Shown: positions 1 to 5,917 of the stretch, in pieces
Layout: every line of letters starts with the position of its first letter
How positions within the stretch are numbered: position 1 is the stretch's first letter
NCBI GenBank assembly: GCA_023269455.1
Contig: JAHFTG010000029.1
Span: forward strand, 1-14,268
DNA length: 14,268 bases
Direction: 5' to 3'
Source of the DNA: Opitutaceae bacterium
GTDB taxonomy: Bacteria > Verrucomicrobiota > Verrucomicrobiia > Opitutales > Opitutaceae
Position numbers and translations under genes: made by a program
The notes under the pieces: model-generated
Told to the model about the DNA's origin: nothing
What the model saw: the letters and a program-made list of their open reading frames with translations, nothing else
Database searches by the model: none

Positions 1-705
1 GCGCTCGACCGCCTCGGCCGCGCCGTCGATGTAGTGGAGCGCCTCGGATTTCGCGGCGCGCTCGTCGCCCTCGGCGGCGTCGCTGCCCAGCGCGTCGAGC
101 GGGGCGTAGATCACCTCGACCTCGTAGGTGCGGCCGGACACCTCGACGATGGGCGCGCCGTCAAAGGCCTTGGAAAACGCCTCCGTGTCGATGGTCGCGG
201 AAGTGATGATGATTTTGAGCTCGGGGCGTTTGTAGCGGAGCGTGCGGAGGTGACCGAGGAGGAAGTCGATGTTGAGCGAACGTTCGTGGGCCTCATCCAG
301 GATGATCGTGTCGTAGTCACGGAGGAGCGGGTCGCTCTGCACCTCGGCGAGGAGCATGCCGTCCGTCATGAACTTGATGACCGTGTCGCGCGAAGTGCGG
401 TCGTCGAAGCGGATCTTGCAGCCGACCGCCCCGCCCCACTCGACGCCCAGTTCCTCGGCCACACGGCGCGACACCGAAAGCGCGGCGACGCGGCGCGGTT
501 GCGTGCAGGCGATCTTGCCGGTGCGCCCGCGGCCGGCGGCGAGGCACATTTTGGGGATTTGCGTGGTCTTGCCGGAACCCGTCTCGCCCGCGAGCACGAT
601 GACTTGCTGCGCACCGATCAGGTCCACGATTTCCCCCGCCCGGCTGCTGATGGGCAGATCGGGAGGGAAATCGATGCGGAAGGCGGGAGGTTCAGCGCGA
701 GCCAC
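1..705 (-). CDS. hrpA: HrpA-type DEAH-box ATP-dependent RNA helicase, N-terminal part (3' end beyond window edge)
   Basis: The minus-strand frame gives 235 residues of the first RecA-like domain of a DEAH/RHA helicase, an ATP-driven RNA-unwinding or ribosome-rescue enzyme in the cytoplasm. Seen: Walker A GETGSGKTT (residues 40-48), motif Ia TQPRRVAA (68-75), Walker B/motif II DEAHER (137-142), motif III SAT (169-171), then IVEVSGRTYEVEV, which is typical of HrpA just after motif III. E. coli HrpA is about 1300 residues, so most of the protein, including the second RecA domain, lies to the left. The start is uncertain: GTG at 705 sits just ahead of the conserved DFPPDLPIS segment and is my choice, but the frame stays open upstream past 830 with no ATG and no Shine-Dalgarno sequence. 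It is divergent from the molybdoenzyme gene; the 123-bp gap shows no clear promoter. HrpB is less likely because HrpB diverges in the segment after motif III. Confidence 0.9.
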   Translation of the reverse strand, partial: MARAEPPAFRIDFPPDLPISSRAGEIVDLIGAQQVIVLAGETGSGKTTQIPKMCLAAGRGRTGKIACTQPRRVAALSVSRRVAEELGVEWGGAVGCKIRFDDRTSRDTVIKFMTDGMLLAEVQSDPLLRDYDTIILDEAHERSLNIDFLLGHLRTLRYKRPELKIIITSATIDTEAFSKAFDGAPIVEVSGRTYEVEVIYAPLDALGSDAAEGDERAAKSEALHYIDGAAEAVER

Positions 706-828
706 GGTTTTCAGGAATACAAAGGCCGCACCGTGGCAACGAAACCACCGGCTCGCGAGCGCGAAAGCCCCGTCATTCGCCAGTCGCAGCACTTGCGAAA
801 ACCACCTTGCCGCGCCACGTTTTCGCCC

Positions 829-1470
829 ATGTCCAACGAGCGATACATCGCCGCCAAGCAGAAGTGGGCCGAGAAACAAACCGCCCGCGGCATTCGCCCG
901 CGCACCGAGGCTTCCGCCGACCGCCTTCCGCCCGGACAAAAACTCACCACCGGGTTTCCCGTGCTCGACCTCGGCATCCAACCCGACGTGCCGCTCGCCG
1001 ACTGGAGCCTCACGATTGACGGCCTCGTGGAAAAACCCGCGCGTCTGTCCTGGCCCGAGTTCAACGCCCTGCCGCAGGTGCAGGATACGAGCGACTTCCA
1101 CTGTGTTACGACCTGGAGCCGCTACGATTGCCGCTGGGGCGGCGTGGCGTTCACCACCCTTTACGAACTCATCCGACCCAAGCCCGAGGCGGCATTTGTG
1201 TATTTCACCGGCTACGACGGCTACTCGACCAACGTGCCTCTGGGAAACTGCCTCGACGACGATGTGCTGATTGCCACGTCGTTCGACGGCGCGCCCGTCT
1301 CGCGCGAACACGGCGGCCCAGCCCGCATCATCATCCCCAAGCTCTACGCGTGGAAAGGCTCCAAGTTCATCAAAGCCATCACCTTTCTCGCGCAGGACAA
1401 ACCGGGATTTTGGGAGGTTCGCGGCTACTCCAACACCGCCGACCCGTGGAAAGAAGAGCGTTACTCCTGA
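829..1470 (+). CDS. Cytosolic sulfite-oxidase-like molybdopterin oxidoreductase
   Basis: A 213-residue protein of the sulfite oxidase-fold molybdopterin superfamily (COG2041, the short form resembling B. subtilis YuiH). Seen: LADWSLTIDGLVEKPARLSW (57-76, the entry strand and first loop of the fold), then DFHCVTTWSRYDCRWGGV (89-106), whose Cys92 matches the conserved cysteine ligand of molybdenum; GYDGYSTNVPL (128-138); and HGGPARIIIPKLYAWKGSKF (161-180), the usual pterin-contacting segment. There is no Tat or Sec signal and no heme domain, so it should be cytoplasmic, unlike MsrP (YedY) or SorA. The physiological substrate cannot be read from sequence. The ATG at 829 is chosen because the homologous part starts soon after it; the frame continues upstream only as antisense to the helicase gene. 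No molybdenum-cofactor or partner gene is adjacent. Confidence 0.88.
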   Translation: MSNERYIAAKQKWAEKQTARGIRPRTEASADRLPPGQKLTTGFPVLDLGIQPDVPLADWSLTIDGLVEKPARLSWPEFNALPQVQDTSDFHCVTTWSRYDCRWGGVAFTTLYELIRPKPEAAFVYFTGYDGYSTNVPLGNCLDDDVLIATSFDGAPVSREHGGPARIIIPKLYAWKGSKFIKAITFLAQDKPGFWEVRGYSNTADPWKEERYS

Positions 1471-1498
1471 TCGACGAAGAGTAGTGGACGCGATTCGG

Positions 1499-1516
1499 TC
1501 GAGCCTACTCGCTCGA
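1499..1516. promoter_or_regulatory. Dyad upstream of the short LysR gene (tentative operator)
   Basis: TCGAG (1499-1503) and CTCGA (1512-1516) form an inverted repeat with an 8-base spacer between the molybdoenzyme stop and the LysR-type gene. A second small dyad, AGAGA-AA-TCTCT, lies at 1608-1619. LysR-type proteins commonly bind imperfect dyads near their own promoters, so either could be an operator. Nothing else supports this, and short dyads arise by chance. Confidence 0.2.
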
Positions 1517-1637
1517 TCTTGCGCAGAGGTAAAGCACACGAGCGCAGATCATCGGAATTTTCATGGAACAAGGTCCGAATCGAGCGACTGGCTTGGAACG
1601 TGCTATGAGAGAAATCTCTTTCGTCCGCTACCACGCC

Positions 1638-1913
1638 ATGACGCCCATCCTCGACAGTCGGAAGCTACTCGCTTTCACAACCCTCAGTCGTTTAGGAAGT
1701 TTTACTTTGGCGGCCCACGAACTCCATCTCACCCAATCGGCCGTGAGTCACGCGATCAAGTCACTGGAACAGGAATTGGATTGTCGTTTATTTGACCGCA
1801 AAGGTCGCCGCGTAACGCTCACCCCGCCTGGCAGCCAACTCTTGGATCACGCCCATAAAATCATCGCAGAGATGCAAAGCGCCCGGCAGGATCTGGCTGC
1901 GCTGGCCAAATAG
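1638..1913 (+). CDS. Stand-alone LysR-type HTH DNA-binding protein, no effector domain
   Basis: The 91 residues correspond to the N-terminal third of a LysR-type regulator. Seen: winged helix-turn-helix with GSFTLAAHELHLTQSAVSHA (20-39), the wing LFDRKGRRVTLTPPG (51-65), then the long linker/dimerisation helix (66-91). The protein stops where a full-length LTTR (about 300 residues) would begin its periplasmic-binding-protein-like effector domain. Only 61 bases separate its stop from the convergent PA14 protein gene, so no remnant of an effector domain remains downstream. ATG 1638 matches the usual LTTR start (MxxxxDSRxLLAF); ATGs at 1563 and 1605 are in frame and would add 25 or 11 unlikely residues. 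It could bind DNA as a dimer without a ligand switch. Either it is a truncated gene or a genuine short regulator; the intact reading frame and conserved HTH favour a working short protein. Confidence 0.8.
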   Translation: MTPILDSRKLLAFTTLSRLGSFTLAAHELHLTQSAVSHAIKSLEQELDCRLFDRKGRRVTLTPPGSQLLDHAHKIIAEMQSARQDLAALAK

Positions 1914-1944
1914 ACTTTGGGCTTCAAAATTAAGCGGCCATGTC

Positions 1945-1963
1945 GGGCATTGAATGAATGCCC
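1945..1963. terminator. Hairpin between convergent LysR-type gene and PA14 operon (possible terminator)
   Basis: GGGCATT (1945-1951) and AATGCCC (1957-1963) are perfect inverted repeats with a 5-base loop. They lie in the 61-bp space between two convergent stop codons, where a bidirectional terminator is expected. There is no T-tract directly after the stem on the plus strand; on the minus strand a TTTT run lies about 16 bases beyond it, so intrinsic termination may be weak. Confidence 0.4.
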
Positions 1964-1974
1964 CCATTCCCATG

Positions 1975-3201
1975 TCAGCTCTTGCTGATATCCTGTGAAC
2001 GCCAGACAGGGCTGTCCTTCCTAAACGGGATTTCCCGAGATTCGGGGATCGGACTGTCATCCAACCTAAAAACAGGAAGTATCGGATTACCCGTTGCATC
2101 CATGTCGTAGGTATCACCCTCTTTCTGATAAAGCAGATAGGCGTTGAAAAAACCGCCAGGACCCTCGCCGATCATGATGTCGATGTCGTAGTAATTACCG
2201 GCTTTCATTTCCATGCGTCGGCCGACCAAAACCTTACCCGCGCACGGATCATCGGTGTAGACATATTGACTCTTCTTCGACTCTTCGGCCCCGAATCCAG
2301 AAACCAATTGACTGAGACTGCCATCCAACACCACCCGCGTGTCGAGCCGCACAAACATGAAATCGTCGCAGAAACCAACAAACCGATACACACCATCCGA
2401 AGGCGGACTGATTCGCCCCTTGTAACGCACAAGCCAAGCCCTCGGCTGGACGATATTCTCCACCCCAAACTCCTTTGGCGCCTGATTGGCGCTCATTTTA
2501 GGAATAAAAACATGCGAGATGTAGAGCGGCTCGGGAGCCTTAAAAAATTTATCCAGTACTCCGCTCGTCCAACCTGCTTTGATGAACTTCCCAAGCTCAA
2601 GACGCGCAACCACAAGCTCATTGCCACCATAGCCGTCGCCAACAACGGGACCTCTTTTCGCAAGCTCCGCGTTCATTTTGCGGTCACGCATTTGCTTAAA
2701 ATCATAAAACCAGCCCTTCAGGAGCCCGGCCGTGCCGCCTCCCTCCTTCACTCCAAACATCGGCACGAAATCTCCACGGCCTTGGGCCGTGGTCGCACTG
2801 GGCAGCTCCGAGCCTGACCCCATACCACCTAGTCCAGAGCCCGTGGCGCCGGGCAACCCGTCCGGCGAAGAAGAGTTATCAGGCATATCCGGCATCGTCA
2901 CAACACTGGGCGTATCCGTCATCACCCGCTGCACCATGGCGGCCGCACCCTCTTCCCGCCGCTCACTCACCGGGTCCTGCTTGACTGCCCGGACCACCGG
3001 CTTGGCCGTGATAGGAGGACCACTTTTGAATTCTTCATGTCTGGGTTGCTGCACCGTGGTGACGACATAAGTCGCCGCGCCGATGATCAGTGCATGCACG
3101 ATCACACTCACGATAAATGAAACCGTGCGACCTGATTTGCGCTTCGTTTTGACGGACGTGATTTCGTCGGTCGTTCCCTCGGGTGGCGGTTGAGTCTTCA
3201 C
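1975..3201 (-). CDS. TonB-like membrane-anchored protein with periplasmic PA14-like domain
   Basis: A 408-residue protein, last gene of the operon. Seen: a short basic cytoplasmic N-terminus (KTKRKSGR, 18-25), one transmembrane helix (about 28-49) containing Ser32-x-x-x-His36, the spacing of Ser16 and His20 in the E. coli TonB helix, which are needed for energy coupling; then a flexible periplasmic linker (50-150) with a Gly/Ser-rich stretch (116-131). The C-terminal part contains RYKGRISPPSDGVYRFVGFC (259-278), DD, a further VVLDGS, and MKAGNYYDIDIMIGEGPGG (332-350), matching the core pattern of PA14 domains (ligand-binding beta-barrel, often glycan-binding). No TonB C-terminal domain, no Pro-Glu/Pro-Lys repeats. 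The start codon is GTG; later ATGs would remove the helix. It lies 11 bases after the second exbD. Inferred role: transducer driven by the ExbB/ExbD complex, acting through the PA14-like domain on a periplasmic, peptidoglycan or outer-membrane target. Confidence 0.72.
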   Translation of the reverse strand: MKTQPPPEGTTDEITSVKTKRKSGRTVSFIVSVIVHALIIGAATYVVTTVQQPRHEEFKSGPPITAKPVVRAVKQDPVSERREEGAAAMVQRVMTDTPSVVTMPDMPDNSSSPDGLPGATGSGLGGMGSGSELPSATTAQGRGDFVPMFGVKEGGGTAGLLKGWFYDFKQMRDRKMNAELAKRGPVVGDGYGGNELVVARLELGKFIKAGWTSGVLDKFFKAPEPLYISHVFIPKMSANQAPKEFGVENIVQPRAWLVRYKGRISPPSDGVYRFVGFCDDFMFVRLDTRVVLDGSLSQLVSGFGAEESKKSQYVYTDDPCAGKVLVGRRMEMKAGNYYDIDIMIGEGPGGFFNAYLLYQKEGDTYDMDATGNPILPVFRLDDSPIPESREIPFRKDSPVWRSQDISKS

Positions 3202-3212
3202 GATAGGTGCAG

Positions 3213-3686
3213 TTAAGGATCGACGCCGTCGTCAACGGCGAAAGTGACGTTGGTGATGGAAGCGGCGGCCAACGCATTCATCGCATCCACCGTCCGATAA
3301 TAGGGAGCCTCCGGTTCGCTTTGCAGGGTCACGAGAAACGTGGTCTTCGATGCATCAGCATTGGCCTTGAGTCGCTTCAAACGACCTACGAGTTCAGGCA
3401 AAGCGGTGTCTCCCGGCGCGCCGCAAGGATCATCGTTGATCAACACCTGGCCATCGGCGGCCACCATGATGAATTGCTCATCAGGGAAATCGATCGAAGC
3501 GGATGCCACCGCCGTGCCGGGCAACGTGGTGCTGAGCGCCTGTTCCACTTTGATCGACAACGTCTGTGACATGAAAAACACCAGCACGACGAACACCACG
3601 TCGATCATCGGCGCGATCTGGAACCCGATGTCTGGATTGTCATCGGCGAGGACATGCGGGCGACGTAAATGAGGAGGGATGACCAT
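3213..3686 (-). CDS. exbD: ExbD/TolR-family energy-transduction protein (second copy)
   Basis: A 157-residue ExbD/TolR family protein: N-terminal cytoplasmic tail, one membrane helix, and a periplasmic domain. Seen: FQIAPMIDVVFVVLVFFM (22-39) with Asp29 at the position of the proton-carrying Asp25 of E. coli ExbD, and a periplasmic domain ending in a conserved segment (APYYRTVDAMNALAAASITN, 127-146). With ExbB it should form the proton channel that drives the TonB-like protein. Compared with the first ExbD its cytoplasmic tail is about nine residues longer and its periplasmic domain has an extra loop with a cysteine (DDPCGAPGD). Its ATG is 2 bases after the stop of the first ExbD gene, so translation is probably coupled. 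I cannot say from sequence whether it is ExbD- or TolR-like in function. Confidence 0.9.
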   Translation of the reverse strand: MVIPPHLRRPHVLADDNPDIGFQIAPMIDVVFVVLVFFMSQTLSIKVEQALSTTLPGTAVASASIDFPDEQFIMVAADGQVLINDDPCGAPGDTALPELVGRLKRLKANADASKTTFLVTLQSEPEAPYYRTVDAMNALAAASITNVTFAVDDGVDP

Positions 3687-3688
3687 GG

Positions 3689-4114
3689 TCAGCGGGAAAG
3701 AGTGGAGAAACTCACCTGGCTGACGCCGGCCTGCGCCAGCGAGGCGACGACCTCGCCGACGTTTTCTGAAGGCACGAGCCGGTCTCCGCGAATGACCACG
3801 CGATGCGGCGGCGAAAGCAGCGAGCGCTCGCGAATCAATGGAATGATCGTGTCGAGCTGGGTATAGACATGCTGCTCAAAACTGTAGGTCGCCTTCCGCG
3901 TGGCCGGATTCCAGCGCACGTTAATGATGGTCTGGTCCTTTTGGTCCTCCTGCTTGGCCGCGTTGGTCGCGACAGGCAGGACAATATTACGGTCCACCCG
4001 CACGACCTGAATCGTCGTGATGCTCATAAAAAAAATGAGCAGCACGAGCAGCACGTCGATCATGGGTGCAATCTGGAACTCCGGCTCGTCGCCGTCACCG
4101 AGACCTTCAGTCAT
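3689..4114 (-). CDS. exbD: ExbD/TolR-family energy-transduction protein (first copy)
   Basis: A 141-residue ExbD/TolR protein, the usual family length. Seen: a short acidic cytoplasmic tail, then FQIAPMIDVLLVLLIFFM (13-30) with the membrane-embedded Asp20 expected to carry protons, and a periplasmic domain with VVIRGDRLVPSENVGEVVAS (105-124), equivalent to the family's segment that ends in a conserved helix-strand. It shares the FQIAPMIDV motif with the neighbouring second ExbD but otherwise differs strongly, so the two are old paralogues rather than a recent duplication. It starts 24 bases after the ExbB stop. Two ExbD-type subunits beside one ExbB also occur in systems such as myxobacterial AglR-AglQ-AglS (known from the literature); a mixed ExbD dimer is a plausible inference here. 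Confidence 0.92.
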   Translation of the reverse strand: MTEGLGDGDEPEFQIAPMIDVLLVLLIFFMSITTIQVVRVDRNIVLPVATNAAKQEDQKDQTIINVRWNPATRKATYSFEQHVYTQLDTIIPLIRERSLLSPPHRVVIRGDRLVPSENVGEVVASLAQAGVSQVSFSTLSR

Positions 4115-4138
4115 GGGAGCAGTGTTTAAAGTTTAGAG

Positions 4139-5062
4139 TCATCGCTGCTGGCCGGGAAAAGGGCCCGCCGCGGCAGGTCGAACCGGGAAAGGCGCTGCCG
4201 TGCGAACCGCAAAGGGCGCATTGGTCACCCCCGGTGAAATCGTTCTGGCATCCGGCCCGGCCGGCACGAAAGACTTGCGATCCAAATGGATGCCCGCGAG
4301 CAAATCGTAGGGGAGCAAATCAAAGAGTATCGCCACCTCCGCCTGCATCTGGCGGAAGGCAACATTGATCCGATTCCTCAAAATGTAATAGAAGGTAAAG
4401 GCGGGAATCGCCACGACAAGACCGCCGGCCGTCGCCACCAACACGGTGCCGATGGCGGCCGAGAGCTTGGTCGGATCGCCCATGCCGCTGGAACCCAGCG
4501 TGTCGAAGGCCTTGATCATGCCGAACACCGTGCCCGTGAGACCGATCATCGGCGTCACCACGCCCACCACGGAGAGATAACTGATCGAGGACGAATACAC
4601 GGTGCGCTCGCGCTCCAGCTGCATGAAAATCGCGCTCTCCGTATCAGGTTTTCCAAGACCCACCTTTGCCAACCCGACGCGCACCACGTTGGCGAGCGGC
4701 GAATCGGCCACACCGCAAAACTCGATCGCGCCGCGATAATCGCCGTTGGCGAACTTGTCCTTGATGGCGATCAGCTGCGCGGCGGGCATCAACCGCTTGA
4801 AGCTCGTTCGCATGAAACTGTCCGTCACCAGCCAGAAAACGAAAACCGAGATGGCCATGAGCGCCGTCATGAACACGGTCCCGCCGCCCATGATCCGGTC
4901 GAGCAGCGTCTTGGTGACTACGGGGGCCGGGGCGGCCGCATCAGCCGTCTGCGCCCAAGCCGACACCGGAAACAGACCGGCACAGAATAAGGAAAGGCCG
5001 AGCACCGCTCCATGAAAGCGGCGCGATAACGAGGATAAGGATAGCGCGGTGGATATGCTCAT
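4139..5062 (-). CDS. exbB: ExbB/TolQ/MotA-family proton channel subunit with N-terminal signal peptide
   Basis: A 307-residue ExbB/TolQ-type protein of the inner membrane. Seen: a signal peptide (hydrophobic 19-33, likely cleavage after AWA37), TM1 about 62-80, a cytoplasmic domain (81-155), TM2 with TPMIGLTGTVFGMIKAF (170-186) and TM3 with GTVLVATAGGLVVAIPAF (205-222), which are the family signature. Aligning to E. coli ExbB from memory, Thr148 corresponds to Thr178 and Thr181 to Thr211, but the channel glutamate Glu176 falls on Thr206. The C-terminus is a long Pro/Ala-rich cytoplasmic tail (265-307) not found in short ExbBs. It starts 15 bases after the preceding gene and should assemble with the two ExbDs encoded next. 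Signal-peptide-bearing ExbBs are frequent outside Proteobacteria. Confidence 0.92.
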   Translation of the reverse strand: MSISTALSLSSLSRRFHGAVLGLSLFCAGLFPVSAWAQTADAAAPAPVVTKTLLDRIMGGGTVFMTALMAISVFVFWLVTDSFMRTSFKRLMPAAQLIAIKDKFANGDYRGAIEFCGVADSPLANVVRVGLAKVGLGKPDTESAIFMQLERERTVYSSSISYLSVVGVVTPMIGLTGTVFGMIKAFDTLGSSGMGDPTKLSAAIGTVLVATAGGLVVAIPAFTFYYILRNRINVAFRQMQAEVAILFDLLPYDLLAGIHLDRKSFVPAGPDARTISPGVTNAPFAVRTAAPFPVRPAAAGPFPGQQR

Positions 5063-5077
5063 AAATAAGATTTGAGA

Positions 5078-5917
5078 TTAACGAACAGGTTGAAATTTTA
5101 CTTCAGGAGCCGCCTCGGGTTTTGCGGCCGAAAATTGTGGATATTTTTGCTGCAAGTCCCTTTGCATGGCGGCGGCGGCGGCATCATCCCCCATCGCCCG
5201 AAAAGCATTAGCCGCCCCCTGCATCGACTGGGGAACTAGCACGGCATCACCAGAAAAAAATACCGGCACATACAAGTAGGCAAACAGGGCTTCCTCCGCC
5301 TTGCCTTCTTTAAGCAGGAGCCCGCCATCCAAAAGCGCCAGCCGAGCCCGGCTTGCCCGATCCACCAACATGGCTCGCACCGAATCGATCCCGGCGCGTA
5401 GTTTCGTCGCATCGCCATCGGCGGCAAGCCGTTCGAGGACAGACAGCTCGGCCTTGGCCGCCCAAGTGCCGCCGCCTCGCGTCGCCCGCAGCACGGCCAT
5501 CTGCGTTTGCGCCTGATCCAGATAGCCGGCCCCAGCCAAGGCGATGACTCGCACGGATGCGATACGCGCCCAAGTCGAGCCCGGCACATTGCGAAATAGC
5601 AGCTGGTCCGCAAACGGCCCGGCGGTCTTCCGCATCGCGTCGGCGAATCGGCCGGCGGCCAAATCGGCCTCAGCATCGATCACCTCAGGAGGCACGGGCC
5701 ATTCCACAGACCGCAGATTCTCGATTGGCAGAGGCATTTCCCCGTGCGTGAAATCCACCTCTCCCGGCAGAGGAAAAAACACAATCGTCGCCCCGATAAC
5801 CTTCACGCTTTCGAGCGGCACTCGGCGACCATCGGGCCGGACCAAAGTCTGCGCGGAAACGCCCTCCACAAGAAAGGTCGCCACCAGCATCCAGATACAG
5901 GTCGGTAAAATCTTCAT
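5078..5917 (-). CDS. Exported helical-repeat protein of the ExbB operon, unknown function
   Basis: A 279-residue protein I do not recognise by name. Seen: a Sec signal peptide (1-22, cleavage VSA-Q), then a small beta-rich module (24-75) with an RPDGRRVPL opening and an IENLRSVEWPVPPEV close, the pattern of a small barrel followed by a helical domain, and a helical region (78-262) with TPR-like Ala/Leu spacing. The C-terminus is short, Pro/Glu-rich and probably disordered. Its ATG overlaps the stop of the upstream TPR gene (ATGA), so the two are translationally coupled and probably made in fixed ratio. It should reside in the periplasm and could scaffold the ExbB/ExbD/TonB-like complex. Function is inferred only from context. 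Confidence 0.7.
   Translation of the reverse strand: MKILPTCIWMLVATFLVEGVSAQTLVRPDGRRVPLESVKVIGATIVFFPLPGEVDFTHGEMPLPIENLRSVEWPVPPEVIDAEADLAAGRFADAMRKTAGPFADQLLFRNVPGSTWARIASVRVIALAGAGYLDQAQTQMAVLRATRGGGTWAAKAELSVLERLAADGDATKLRAGIDSVRAMLVDRASRARLALLDGGLLLKEGKAEEALFAYLYVPVFFSGDAVLVPQSMQGAANAFRAMGDDAAAAAMQRDLQQKYPQFSAAKPEAAPEVKFQPVR

Noticed and set aside
34..828. Open plus-strand frame continuing upstream from the molybdoenzyme gene
   Set aside because: It runs antisense to a clear DEAH helicase and its residues show no family pattern; the real protein starts at ATG 829.
1462..1483. TACTC/GAGTA hairpin over the molybdoenzyme stop as terminator
   Set aside because: A 5-bp stem with a 12-base loop and no T-run is too weak to call.
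2266..2817. Open plus-strand frame opposite the PA14-domain gene
   Set aside because: The minus-strand frame carries the TonB-like helix and PA14 pattern; this one has no recognisable features.
1975..5062. Reading the operon as a classical Tol-Pal or TonB system
   Set aside because: TolB, Pal and TonB C-terminal sequences are missing, and the transducer ends in a PA14-like domain, so the classical names do not fit.
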